A stretch of DNA of 64,000 nucleotides from NCBI GenBank assembly GCA_021234535.1, contig CM037846.1, forward strand, positions 12,230,705-12,294,704. The letters are read 5' to 3'. The notes beneath the pieces are model-generated. The model did no database searches. It worked only from the letters and a program-made list of their open reading frames with translations, and was not told the DNA's origin. The position numbers and the translations under genes were made by a program. Positions 39,286 to 52,695 of the stretch are shown here, piece after piece (within the stretch, counting starts at the first letter, position 1; each line of letters starts with the position of its first letter). The stretch is from Stichopus chloronotus (taxonomy: Eukaryota > Echinodermata > Holothuroidea > Aspidochirotida > Stichopodidae).

Positions 39286-39640
39286 CACTCACAAAACGTA
39301 ACAGTAAAATAAGAAATCCATAACTTTAAGGTAAAATTTTACGCACAGTTAATGTACGTCTTACATTGTGTATGTAACAATTTTACTAAAATGTAGTAAA
39401 ATTTACCAAAATTATGTAGAATTTACATAAACTGTTTACATTTGTTATATGTAAAATTTATGGAGTTCATATTTTACATAAGTTAGGTAGACAGTATATG
39501 TAAATTCTACATAATTTTGGTAAATTTTACTACATTTTAGTAAAATTGTTATATACACAATGTAAGACTTAAATTAACTGTGTGTAAAATTTTACCTAAA
39601 AGTTATGGAGTTCCTATTTTACCGTTACATTTTGTGAGTG
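39286..39640. mobile_element. Palindromic MITE-like element, 355 bp
   Basis: Termini CACTCACAAAACGTAAC and the complement of CACTCACAAAATGTAAC. The two halves are near-perfect inverted copies, with arms of roughly 150-170 bp built from repeated gtaaaatttac-type blocks. The whole element would fold into one long hairpin. No ORF. High arm identity suggests recent insertion or arm homogenisation. Confidence 0.82.
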
Positions 39641-40784
39641 AACCGACGAAAAAGAACCGATGATTGGAAACCAAACATGCACTATCTTGTCATAATGTTC
39701 CCATGAAGTAAACTCATTGTTGCTGCATGAGGTTTTATTAAGGACTATCACCTTGGTTAACAGAAAATATTAAACTGCTCTCACAATTAAAAATGTTGAC
39801 AAATAAGTCACTTCGTCTATTCGTTGATCGGCTTGATAAACGCATTCATGAAGTATCATTTGAATATTCATACCTTTTTAAGGTGAAGAGTGAATTCGAA
39901 ACGAAAGTTGCTAAATTTCACAGGTCGTTCAAATACAGGTGTGTAATCTATACATACCGGATTGGCGAACTATGAAAAATGCACTGCGGGTGTCTTTTTG
40001 TAAATACGTTTTACATCTCAAACATAGACATATATTTAAGTCTCCTGTCAGTGGTCGAATTACCTTTGACGTAGTTACAGTGTACCTCCAGGTGGCAGCC
40101 ACACATTTAGCCTCTAAAAACAGATCGGCAGCAAGGTCAGATTCATGGGGGGGGGGGGGGATCAAAATAGAAAAAGGAAGTGAGACCACAGGGCACATGG
40201 GACATAATGTTGATAATAATTTCACCCAAAAAGCCCTAGGGAGGGGGTAAAATTTCTTTAAGTGGTATTGCTCTCAGTCCCATCTCACACCAATGCAGTT
40301 CGATTATTTTTTTATAATGTTCTCTCGTCAGTATAAAGTTTCATATTCTAGCATAAGCATAATATTTGGTTCTGCGATTGTTGTTGATTATAAAACTCGA
40401 CAGTGAAACTGTGAAATACAAAAATAGAAAAAAATCGACAGCAGGTGACCCATGTGCAGTGATGTTTAAACGTTCTTCAAATATGTAAAAAATTTTGTTC
40501 AAAATTTTAAACGTCAAAGTAACTTTCAAACTTATTTATGTTACGGATATTATGGTGACGTAATATGCACTTTTAACTTTTTACAAGAGCGGTAGCCCAC
40601 TGCAATAGGCCTATGTAACGATTGGACGAAGTTATTTTTTTCCAACATCATTTGGGTGCGCCTCTGCAGGTATTTCGTATTCGCATTTAGATAAAGGGCA
40701 AAAATAAATGATTGTTTGATGTATAAATATAAGTAGTATGCAACTGAATGAAAGTGATATTGCCTGTAACTTGCTGTTCATATA
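39641..40784. other. Gene-free stretch between the MITE and the receptor 3' end
   Basis: AT-rich with a 14-base poly-G at 40147-40160. No supported exon. Confidence 0.45.
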
Positions 40785-41389
40785 TTTATTATAATTATGT
40801 AAGACATGTTTCAAACGAATGCTACACACTATGACATAACAATGATGGGGACTAAATGGGTACGTACATATATTACTGGCGCCATCACATATGAGTCACT
40901 GATGCATGAGGTCATCTATAAGTATCATATAAAAGAAAACAGAAAAAATACACCAATTTTATGTTCACATTGTGAGCAAAGCAACTTCACATTGCACAGA
41001 TTTGAATCGTGGCAGATTTCATATTTTGTTCTGTTACCGGTCACATGCAACTTACGTATAATTTTCTCAACTATGGGCATAATTGTCCTTGCATGTCTTG
41101 GAATAGCCTTTCCATCCCACGTGTGAGCCGGAAGAAAGGTTTTCATATTTACATTTACGCATTCCATTTTGGTAATCCTGTTACGTTACTAAGGAAAAAG
41201 TGACCAAGTCAACATATATGGCTCAAACCCACAAATTTTCTTGTCTCTTTTCCAGTTCGATGTCAAAACGAAAGGATCGTTCAGTTTCACGAAGTCATGG
41301 GGGCGTCCTCTCGCTGCTTTTCATGTGTCAACCCCGGTAAGTTGACGGATTAACCTATAGCAGTTACTCGATACTCCCTCTCTCTCCGT
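40785..41389 (-). other. Probable 3' UTR of the receptor
   Basis: Sequence downstream of the stop codon. The minus-strand hexamer AATAAA at 40785-40790 (plus TTTATT) is a candidate polyadenylation signal giving a 3' UTR of roughly 600 bases. Position inferred only; other A-rich hexamers lie further on. A plus-strand candidate exon (41256-41336) overlaps it antisense. Confidence 0.3.
41256..41336 (+). CDS. Candidate first coding exon of a convergent gene
   Basis: An 81-bp segment bounded by a strong plus-strand acceptor (gtctcttttccag) and a consensus donor (gtaagt), unusually GC-rich for the area. All three frames are open. In one frame an ATG at 41297-41299 in good Kozak context (G at -3 and +4) starts MGASSRCFSCVNP, ending in phase 1. 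A glycine at position 2 with nearby Ser and Cys resembles N-myristoylated and palmitoylated proteins. No matching downstream exon was found, so it may be a chance splice pair or an untranslated exon. It lies 54 bp beyond the receptor stop, antisense to its presumed 3' UTR. Confidence 0.3.
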
Positions 41390-41821
41390 CTATACGTCGG
41401 TACCCTTCTTACTGTGTTCCATCGCGGTGTCTTCGTGGTCGTGGACCACCGTCCTCCCATTTTCGTTGATGATCACATTTCCGGCCAAGAGCGGTGAGGA
41501 TTCCTCCCTCGCGACGCCGTTCAGCGGGGACGTGGATGTGTCCCCTGAGGTGACCGACATTTCGTAACTGTTCTCCAAGTTCGAATTTGCGGTCAGTTTC
41601 CCGTTACCTAGGGTCTGGGATCCGGTGCTGTGCCTCTGGTTGTTGTTGAGGTTCGGACTCCTGTTGATGACGCTACCGGGAGACTGGAGGGTCGTGATAT
41701 TGGTGGTATCGTCCATCCTAGAGATGGTGGTATTCGCCGCGTAGTAGTCGTTCCTCCTCCTCCGAGGGCAAGGATTAAAGCCAAATAGTCGCTCCCATTT
41801 TCTGAGAAGAACTGCTTTAAC
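41390..41821 (-). CDS. Receptor exon 11: cytoplasmic tail and stop
   Basis: Phase 0 start at an acceptor reading gatgcaacag; stop TAG at 41390-41392. Residues 344-486. Starts [17 protein letters not shown], the helix-8 region that follows FLNSE in CRH-type receptors, then CPRRRR and a Ser/Thr/Asn-rich tail ending KKGTDV. It is longer than the roughly 50-residue CRH-receptor tail and offers many possible phosphorylation sites. It is separated from exon 10 by an 8.2-kb intron. The frame stays open a further 147 bp into the intron, which is not coding in this model. Confidence 0.88.
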   Translation of the reverse strand, partial: VKAVLLRKWERLFGFNPCPRRRRNDYYAANTTISRMDDTTNITTLQSPGSVINRSPNLNNNQRHSTGSQTLGNGKLTANSNLENSYEMSVTSGDTSTSPLNGVAREESSPLLAGNVIINENGRTVVHDHEDTAMEHSKKGTDV

Positions 41822-44800
41822 CTGTTGCATCGAATGAGAAGAAGTACCAAAGTGGTGAGGAAAAAAAAAACTTTTCGAATTTTTCTGCACCAGAAACATG
41901 TGAAAACTTGAATTAAGGTGTTTCCCTTTGACCGGACGTCCATGGAAAACGGTGTTGGATAAACACACGAATTCATTATCACGGTATTAATTAAAATGCA
42001 TATACTGGTATATAGTGAAGAAACAAACGGTGATAATTACGATCAAAACAACCTGTCCGAGAGGCTGAATATATATATACTGATAAAAATATACCGGTAT
42101 GAGTTCCGATATATACAGGCATATTCAAATTTATGCACATTTGAATTAATATCGGGATACTGACTAACGGTGTGTTTGTCCAACACTACTTCCCTCAGAT
42201 GTCTCTCTTTCAATATTTGAATTTAGTTAGAAATCCCCCCCTCCCCTTTTGACAAGACTGCCCAGTAAATGTCACTATTACTGTTCGGTTACCTTTCAAC
42301 GACATTGCATAACAACTCTAGCTTGTGTCTTACAAAACTAACATGACCTAAGAGAGTAAGGATTTCGACGAGTTTAGGTGACTCGTGGGTGAAAGTCGAA
42401 TATCTGCGATGGAAATGAAACCTTAATAAATTGACAGCAGGTAAGGCAAACACGCGCACACACACACGCACACGCACAACTTTATTTTCCATTTATTCCG
42501 AGGACCTCAATGTGCTTTCTTTTGTTTTTTCTTCCTCAACCCTAACCTTAACAATAGACTCTCTATTGTTAATCTTGATAGGACCGGAGACATCTATTGA
42601 AGTTTCTACACAGGACCTAAAATCTATTGTTTCGGTCCTCCATCCCACCCGAAAACAAGGACACACGCACACACACACACACATCCCCACAGATTGCAGT
42701 GTCACTAAAAGGTGGATTTTTTAATTCCGAGCGTCTTTCTAAAACACCATAATGTATCCTGTTAATGGTGACATCCTCGAAAAAAAATCTTCTTGTGATG
42801 ACTTAGAAGTTTATTGCCTGAACTCCACTGACCTTCAACAAACGATTTATGGAGGACGGTATGCGTCAAGAGAACGTAACAAATCTTTGCTGGTTTAATA
42901 TAATAAACTACAGTTTCGGAGTGAGGTGGGCCTATCTAATGTGCTTTGATAACCTGTGCGACACCTCACGAATTTAAAGTGAGATTACTCGAGGGTCAGA
43001 AGCGAAGAGGGGTGAGCAAATTATGTACGTTGGAATAAGTAAGTGTTTAATTATGCTATTCTTTTTTTTTAAGATAGATTATCATTAAGTTGCAAGACAC
43101 AATTACAAAACGTCAAGTCCTTTCTACTTTATAGTAACGTGACCACACTTATTATCCCTTCTAGCAATAATTGAAGGAGCGGAAGATACCCTGTGCCCGA
43201 AAAGGCACGACTATAGGTCTTCGGCAATCGTTCATGAAAGTCCTTAAAAGTACGGTAATTATTTAATTACCAAATGTAGACAGTTAAAACCATTTTGCAC
43301 GTAAACTCTGTCAAGGTCTCTCTCACGTTCCCCAACCCCTCACCGATATTGACTGTCAATCAGTTCCCACCATTATCGAAAGAGCTCAGGAAATGTTCGA
43401 CATCTCCACAAAGCGCATGATGGCAAAGCAAAGTTAGCAAACGAAAAAAATTTAGCACAAGACAAGCTCGAGACAATGCCAATAACAACTGAAGAAGAGA
43501 TATGTAGGAAGAGGAGAACAATAGGTGCAAAGAACAATACATGACGATTGCGTCATACCTTTACGAGTACAATATTACATCCAACAAAAAGGAACAAGCC
43601 GTATTTGTGTTTAAATAAATAAAAATAAAGAAACAATTCATTGTGCTGCGACGACTCGTGTGTCCATATCTTAAGTAAAAGTTAAATCTACTTAACACTT
43701 AAAGACGTGATTCATGCTCGAGCAAAAACTAAATGAGGGTTCAGAAATGTATTGTTATGAACGAGCTGTAGGAGACAGGATTAAATGGTGGCGACATGTT
43801 ACCCATCTTCACTTACCACAACTTACAATTGTCAATTCTTGATTACAGTGCCAACAAGTATAAAAATGACATTATTCTGGTCGAGTTTTATCTGTCTGAG
43901 ATTTGTTTCTCCTTGCTTTCTGTTTTTTTTTAAGTTTCCATGAACCCTTCATTGCGATAACGCTAATTAACGTATGCATAAAGAGGCAATTCACTTTAAA
44001 TGAGGGCACTAGTCGTTTTCTAAATTCGTTGTATTGCACCACTCCTCGTGCCTTTTGCTGCATTTAATCCTTTTTGTATTTTATTTATTTCCTAATTGTA
44101 CCAGAGTCTTCTTCTTTTGCTGTTCCAGAGATAATGAAACCATGGGAAGATATCAACAACTACTGCATGTGTAACGTCCTTACCAATGATTGGACTAAGG
44201 GCCCCAAGTCCCGGTGATGCATACGCCGGGAACTGTCGAGGTCGCCCGCAGTGAAGAGTCCGAAACTGGAGCATGCGCAGCAATAAATGAAAAAAATATT
44301 TATGACACCTTGTTTCCTGTGTTATACAGCAGCAATCAATTCTTGGCGCAGAGGACGAAAGGTAATTTGATGCAATAGGTAATTGGGGTACTTTAGTCTG
44401 CTTAGAGCAAAATGATAAGTGAGAATACATTGACTTAACAAATAAACAAATAAAGAATGGCGGGAAGAAAGAAAAAGATAAATGTGTGTTTAAGCATGAG
44501 CCAAAATATACATGAAATGTAAAGTAGGTGGGCACCCAACGGCCCGCCAAGGACTATTTTTTTTTTTGCGACAAGTGAGATGTCTCAAGAAAAAGAAAAC
44601 GTCAGTGCATGCCTGACGTTTCATTGGGTGCTGTCAGGTAGGTCTGTATGTCCGCATTACCTATCAACAATACTACAATGAAATTACATTTTGTGAATTA
44701 AGGTTTCTATTGCTTGAAAGTCCTCAGAATTAAAACTTTCAAATCAGTAAGCATGTCGTTGATCAAGTGCGGAAAGGACAATTTTTCATCCCTCATATCT

Positions 44801-47800
44801 GGCCCTTTCAGTCAAAAAGGTTTGTCTACCCCTGAAATATAAAGACTCTTTTGTATTGGTTCATCCTATCCAGGGAGAAAAACGGTGATTTTGAAACGAG
44901 TTTTGTCATTGTCTTAACTACGAAAGACTAATGTGGCCATGAAGAGAAAAATGCATACCAGAGAAATGCACTCAAGATCAAAAAAAAGGGAAAAAATGGT
45001 TTTGGATATAAAAAAAAGACAAAAGTTTTAAAAACAAAACATTGTTGTTTTGCTTCAGAGCTGAGGGTGGAGGTTAACTTTGCGATCAGTTTTTCCCCAT
45101 GTGTCTGAAGAAGGTGCAAAGGGAAACTCTCTCCAGTGGTCACGAACGTAGTCTATTTTTCAAACCAAAAACAAAACATTTTTTGGTTTTTCTCTTGTTT
45201 CTAAATTTGCAAGGCATAGAACAAATTCTTGCTTTTTGAGTGTAAAATCTTTGTTTTTTAGTACTGTAGAACAAAAACAATATCTTTTTAAAGTTTTGTA
45301 ACACTGTTAAAACATTACTTATTTTTGTTTTTGCTTTTTAATTTTCCGCAAATTTATTTCGTGCAAAAAACAAAGTTTGTTTTTCGTTTTCATTTTTTAT
45401 TATTAAATGTTTTGAAACAAATTTCTGTTATTAGCTTTTTCAAATTTTTCTGTCGAGTGCATTTCTAGGGTTTTTATTCTGTACCTGCATGGCCGCATTA
45501 GACTTCCTACATAACACAACATGCGTGCAAAAAACAAAAGAGTAAATAATAAAAAAAAATGTAATAATGTCACCACTAAAATATTTCTAATCACAAAAGG
45601 ATTTCTATCGTTTTCACCACAGAACGTTAGAGTTTCGTACGTGTCGTCACTTTGATGGTACAGGACCACCGTCACTCTAAGAAAAGTGTCCAACATATCC
45701 GAATAAATACCCATCGTTCTTAACTCATTGTCTCTTGCACATCCATGTAAGAGTCGCAACTTTAAGTTTGGTCTGATCACACGTCTTTTAAATTCAGTTC
45801 CGGATGAACCAATAATCCAATGAAAGAACCGAAACTAGAAGCGAACACTGAAATTGTTTACTAGGTGGAACGTTGCGAATTAGGAATTGCCTTTGACGTC
45901 ACCGATGTATACTTGTCCAGATACCCCGGAACAGTCCCCATGCAACTTCAGATAGTCAACGATTCAAAGTTAAAATGCTTCCCGAGGCATTTTCTTTAAT
46001 CAAAAACAGAAGCATAATTTTAAAAAAATAAAAGGAATTCTTTTGTCAACCTTTCAGACTGACCTTTTATAAAATTGATATTTTCGCTTTAAGTATCTTC
46101 CATCAGAAAAGTTTCCATGGGATATGATCTGAACATCTTCATTAGTGTTAGCCCCTTTCACATTTAGCTTTTTTCTTTATTGTTTTATTAACAAATAGAG
46201 ACAAAACCTTGCAAAATACATTATTTGCGAGTTATGATTTCCTCTCGAGAACCCTGATTTAAGCGCTGAATTTTAATTGCGTTAACTGAATTGTCAACCA
46301 AACTCTTCCTGCAGGGGAAGACATATGATATATATTTCTAAAATAAGTTAGTAGTTACCTTCATGACTTTCCACTCCGTCAAAAAAACATTTTCACGGAC
46401 CTCTTAATGGCAAATAATTTGATAATGTTTTCGTTCAATCTTTCTTGATAGCAAGTCGAAAGGACTTAAGTAAAAAAGTTAATCAAAATAGGACTCAAAA
46501 TAGGAATAAAAACAGAAAGCGAAGTTTCAAGCAGAAAAATGTATATCTTTAGGCGACAATCAGAGATTTATATTGGCCATTTTTCCGATGTGATACTTGA
46601 AAGCAAACCTTCTCCGGATGTTTTTATATCGTCCAAATATACGTGCATTAAAAAGTAATACTCAACTGTGAACAAAGCTTTAACACTGTGTGCCAACAAA
46701 CAAGGGATATATTGATGAAAGGATGTAAAGATATGTAAATATTGTTTTTCACCTTTGCATATTTTCACTGCAGATATTTTCAGAGGAAAAAGAAAAAAAA
46801 ATATAAAAATGACACACACACACACACACACACACACAGCTTTGTTTTCCATTCATTGCGAGGACCTCATTGTGCTTTCTTTCGTTTTTTCTTCCACAAC
46901 CTTAACCTTAACAATGGACTGACTATTGTTAATCTTGATAGGACAGGAGAAATCTATTGAATTTTCTACAGAGGACCTAAAATCTATTGTTTCAGTCCTC
47001 GATCCCGCCTGAAAACAAGGTCACACCCACACAAACACGCACACGCACAAACAAAATAAAAATCACTACTAGCCTGTCTTGTGATAGGCATAATCAAAAT
47101 TTATGTAACCATTTCCTGTTTTGGGATTTAGTCATGTAGAATTATTTTAAACGTTTTTCGGTTTGAATGCAACTGTAACTCCTTTCTCTTTGAACCGATC
47201 CGGCCAATTACACTCTCACCCCAACACTATTGACTACCTGGTACTTCTCCCTAGCACGCGGTTTACGTGATTATCTTTCTAATTGTGTGATTCCCTTGAT
47301 GCACCATTTTTGGAAAACTGTGTCTTTTTTTTCATTGTCTGTCAAAGTTACTGTCAAATAATTGCACTATTGGTGCTGGAATTGTCCCACTATGGTGGTA
47401 ACTGTGTTAAACTAAAATACGCGCATTAACCTCTGCATCTTCTTCTAGGATTAACAACCTACAATACTTCAAATGTCATCCTTTTTGTATGAACTGTAAT
47501 TAGGACTTCCTCCTTTAAGAAACACGATTGCAAAACAAAAACGAACAAAAAAAAAAAAAAGAGTGTAAAGTAAAGGTGTCTAATTGCCAACACCGAGCAG
47601 CTTAATTCATTTCTTTTAATTCAGTTCATTTTTTTTAATTGCAGTCTTATTGTTGAAATTAACTATCCTTTTCTCCACCTCCTTATATTGTACCTTCTCT
47701 GCCCACGATTTTAATGTACAAATGATTTGTATTGCTAAATTAATGGCATTTATAGCTCTTCGAGTACCATCGAGATGGGGGAGAGAATACGTTGTTTTTG

Positions 47801-48345
47801 CATTGAAGAAAGGTGAGGTAGCATCGGACACTTAATTTTGTGTTACTATAAATTAGCTACTGGAGAAGATTGATAATTTTGTGAGAATCAGGATTTTATT
47901 TCCTTTTCCTCTTTATCGGTGAAAAGCATATTTCAATAACATGCATGATTCCCTATGAAAGGTATGGATTTAACCCCCCCCCCCCGAAAAAAAAAATATT
48001 CTTTTCACAGTTACTGTGGTACATTGTAGCATGAGAAATCTGTGATAAGAAAAACCACTCTGTGGGCTTTGTATTTCTGTATAATCTTAACTGTGTGAAA
48101 AAAAAACATAACGATGTTCAAAAGATATTACTTTAATTTCTGCAACGTTCTGCAGTTCTTTAACGTAATCTGACTTTTCCCTCCCTTGTGTCAAATTTGT
48201 AAGGTTGAGTTAGCACTTTGGCTTTCAAAGAACACGTAGGACATGCAGCAACAAAATATTACATGACATTTTGTTACCTTGGGACATCTACGACTTTTTC
48301 TTGACTAGAGTCCTCTTTCTTCACAGCAACAACAAAAAAAAAAAA

Positions 48346-48392
<47 letters not shown>

Positions 48393-51300
48393 CAAACATC
48401 TTAAGTGATGCACAAAATATTGACGTGGGATTTGGAGATGACAACAAGACTATTTGGATTAATCTCCCGGAGTGTCTTGTACATACTTATCTCTTCCTTC
48501 CATACTTTACGGTCTTTGTTACGGACAAGGTTAGAGTAGACGAATTTTCAACTTTATGCCATCGAAATTTTGCATTGTAAAGTCAAGATCAAAATTTAGA
48601 ATGAAGTCCAAATTTCCGGCGACTTTTTCTAGAAGATAGACGAAGTAATCATGAATAAGTTATTTTTTTTTTCATGTTTTAAACGCGAACAATGTTCTAG
48701 TGAAACACGAACATTTAAATGTGACATATAGTGGGATGGGTTGTTCACGTGTCCTTAGTTACGAGGTTGAGGACACTGGAGCGATATTCACTGTTAACAA
48801 TTTTTCGTGCCCTGCCTCCTTTCCTGGCCAAACGAACAACTCAGTATTATCTTTGTATTGTATGTCGATAAGTCGACATCGACCTATTCAATGTCCCTCA
48901 AGGGCGTCCGTAGGAACTTTGATTAAAGTTCTATTTTGAACCACTTGACGTCTAAAATAGCCACCTTTTCAACGGGTAACTACGACACCCTCCCAAAATA
49001 GTTTTCTGTATCAGAAGGGTCCAAAAGTAGACTTTTTGCGACTAAATTCTGATTTGAATAGTAGTAATATTAAGTTTAAAAAGTAAAAAATTCAGTAAGT
49101 CGAAAGGTTTGAAAAAGTCGAAATTTTGACCGTAATATTGTGCATATTGTACAACGTAGACGAACGAGCGCAGACAATCGGAAAGTTAATGGACGTACCA
49201 CTCGAGGCGTGCCATGTGATATGTTTCCAGGGTGCTGCTGGAATTTTATTCAGGGGGACCTTAACCCAACTGTTATAGAAATGTATATTTATTAGTGCGT
49301 TAGAGTATGACTTACGTTGTGGACTTATTATATAGGACTTTGCTTGCCATTTAACAGAAAACCATGGATTTATTGCAAAGATGTTTACTATTCTTAATTT
49401 CATACATGCTGAATTTTTGCACAGTTAAAATGAACGTTTGCACACTTTGAGTAAAGATTTCGCAACCGGGTGTTCTACCCGATGCAAAACATGTTATACT
49501 TTCGGGTATCCGGATAACCGACCTACTACTAACGGCGGGTTCATGGGTAGGGATTTTGGACCCGATACAAGCACTTACATCTGTTACGTAAGTTTCAGTT
49601 ATAGTTTCAGAAATGAAAAAAGAAAATCTAAAAAAATTGAAGAGGAACGAATGTCAGAATCTCCCACCCCACAGTCAACTCACCAATTTAAAAGGGGGAA
49701 ATGGAAGAGAAAAACTTTGAAACTCAGCTGTCATGAAAAAGTAAGTCATACTGTTGGAGGACATTTTATGCAACATGTTCTCATAAATCAGCGGTCGTAG
49801 CAGTCCCAGAAAGATAGAGCATAAGCAACCGCAGGTCCTCCCTTAGTATTCAGGTCTCAGGAAAAGTATACACACATACGTTCGGTTCTTAGGTTCACTA
49901 GGTTTGTGTTCTGTGTAATGTCAGAGCATGCCCGGTAGTTGAAAATAACTCAAGTTCAGTCTCGAAGACAAGGAATAGCTTTTTTTTGACTACATGCAGT
50001 GACACCTTTTTTTTCGTATAGCAGAGAAGAAGACTAACAATGATGTAATGACCGAAACTCTTACCTCCGAATTCAAAAATACGTAGATTAGTGACACCAG
50101 GAATCCCTGAAGACCACCTAATATGGTATTTGAAATCAAAATGACGATGACCACCATACTAGGTAATAGTTCGTTGATGAGGTTAAAAACAAATATTGGG
50201 AAGACGTAAGAAATTCCGAGTAGTATCACTAACACCAACGTGGCACGAGCCGTTCGCCTGCAAAGTAAACGAAAGCATCGTAATCGATCACATGAATAAA
50301 AAAAGGATTTTCATGGTAAAAGATTTTGTGAATAAATTCAAGCCCATCATTGAATCATGAAAGAAACAAAAGTCTCCCTTCCAACCCTTTACAATTACCA
50401 TCACCTTATCAAACACCAGCAGTGATCATAATACTTCACACTGTTATAATAATTCACACATTAACTAATTGTATAATTTGTATGTTTGATCGTACAAGTT
50501 ATTAGTGTGATACACGTGAAGAAAAATAGATACCCGTACCCACACTGGTACCCCTACTACAGTCCCTTTTTCTGTACTCGTACCCGTACCCGCTTATACG
50601 GTCCTTTTTTTTTTTGGACCTGTACCGGTACTTATGTCTTGGTACCAATGTCAATAACCGTACCATGCTCATGATTTGGTACAGCACCCGTACCTATACC
50701 CAACGTCTACACTTGGTCACACAACGCTGACTTATATAGCTTCTGCTTATAGCATGCAAAGTAGCACAGATGATTACCCGGTGACCAGCGTGCCTGCACT
50801 TTATTTTATTTCAGTGATTGTGATAACAAGACTTCCACCCAGCCTCTGGATCGACAATTCTCCGTGTATTTTCTTTCATAATAGTTTGAAGAAAGTAATT
50901 CCCATTCATGTCATACTCCACGCATTTAGCAACTTTTCAAGATAAGTGACTATCATTTCACTAGGATAGCAAGGGGATGAAGTTCAACAAACATCACCTG
51001 TAACAGGTATTGTTATAGCTCAAACAATCGGTACTGATTTGCCTAACTACTGAGGAAGCTCTGTACAATTGTCGAGAGCAACCACTCTTTTTCACTGAAC
51101 AGTATAGCTAGTACAGTAAGATCACAGTTGAGTGAAAGTATGTTATGGTAACATAATGATGTCGACATCTACAAACAGTTGTTCTCAAAAGACTGCAAGA
51201 TCAAAACTAAGTGATCATTTACCCAATATTTAATTCTGTTAACACGACGCAGCTACGTATTTAACTTTTTTTTAATCGGCTAATGGAAAGTAGCAGCAAA

Positions 51301-52615
51301 CTTGATTTATTCAATTCAGTTCAATAAAACGGACATAAAATGCAGTCAGTGAGGAACGCTCCACCCAAGGTTTATCATAATAAATGTACCACACGTATGT
51401 ATACAAAAACACACTTTTACATTTTTTTTTCTAGCATGTAAATAGTAACAGTGATCACATTTTCTTTTAACTGTTCCTAAAATATACCCATATACACTTC
51501 ATGTTACTGATCACCAAGGATATCTGTAAAATACGCCTTTACCTGAAATCATGTTACAACGTTTGTTTTGACGCACTTTTAAACTTGTGCTCATGACCTT
51601 GTAATCATATAACTTATGATTTAGGTAATGTTTTTAATCGGCAATCATACTCCTACCCTTGATCTGGTTCTCATATCTGGTACTCATACTGATAAACAGG
51701 TACTCATACACGAAATCATACCCCTGACCTAGTACCGGTACCTGTGCTCATACCCATGACTGTTTACCCATAGAAATACCCGTAACCATACCGGCAAGTC
51801 TGAACCTGTACCCGCACTCATGCTCATGATTAAGATTTCTTCGGCCCCGTACCCGTGCAACCGACAGTATCCCTAGCCATACTGTGTTTCATCGTACCTG
51901 CCGTCATACCCGTACTCATGTCATGGTATCCGTACCAGTACCCATGGCATTGCACGCACACTGCAATCACTGCTAAGCCAGGCCCGTAGCCAGCTTTTAC
52001 CCAAGGGGGGTTCGTCGACTATCTAAGCGGAGCGCCACCATCAGTTGGCGTGGAGCGTACACGAAAATTTTCGGCTTTTCAAACTTGCCAGATGGCCGAA
52101 AACGGCACTTCCCGAGTGTTTTATGCAAGAAGAAGTTCAGCCTTCATTTCGAAATTCTCCTTGCTTCTTGGAACACTTGGAAAAATATTGGGGGCTGAAC
52201 ATACTTTCAAGCCCCCCCCCCCCACTTTTCATTTTTCATCGAGGAAAAAACACACGATCAACAATACTTAAAATAGCTCTTTTATCTTGATCCAGTCTCA
52301 TAAAAACTGAAGTGGTTACTGTGATTATATAGATGATTCATTTCATAGAGGCACGTATCATGGCAACTTCAATAGGCTTGAGAGTGTTGCACCACCCTCT
52401 GCCCCTCCCTCCCACAGTAGCCTTTTAGATTTCGTGAAAATTTTGCGAATTTGGCCATTTTACCCTCAAAATGAGGCACTTGGAGTTGCCTCTCTCCTAT
52501 CCAGAAATTGAGTTTGCCCTCCAATACCCCCTCCCTCCCTCCCTCTAGGCTTCATAACATCACATCACATACTGTCTCAGAGTGTACATACATGTATATA
52601 GATATATAGATATAT

Positions 52616-52695
<80 letters not shown>

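Larger units (their letters stand above)
41822..50064 (-). other. Receptor intron 10 (8.2 kb)
   Basis: Separates TM7 from the cytoplasmic tail. Holds CA microsatellites, a pair of MITE-like copies, a T/A-rich low-complexity stretch at about 44980-45420 with repeated ttttgttttt-type blocks, poly-C at 47974-47985 and (AAC)n at 48325-48392. Frames of 120-150 codons here (for example 44092-44550 minus) have no recognisable features. Confidence 0.8.

Noticed and set aside
41608..41982. 124-codon minus-strand frame overlapping the receptor tail
   Set aside because: It is a shadow of exon 11 in another frame.
44092..44550. 152-codon minus-strand ORF in receptor intron 10
   Set aside because: Phe/Ser/Cys-rich with no domain, no splice context and no conserved motif; likely chance in AT-rich DNA.
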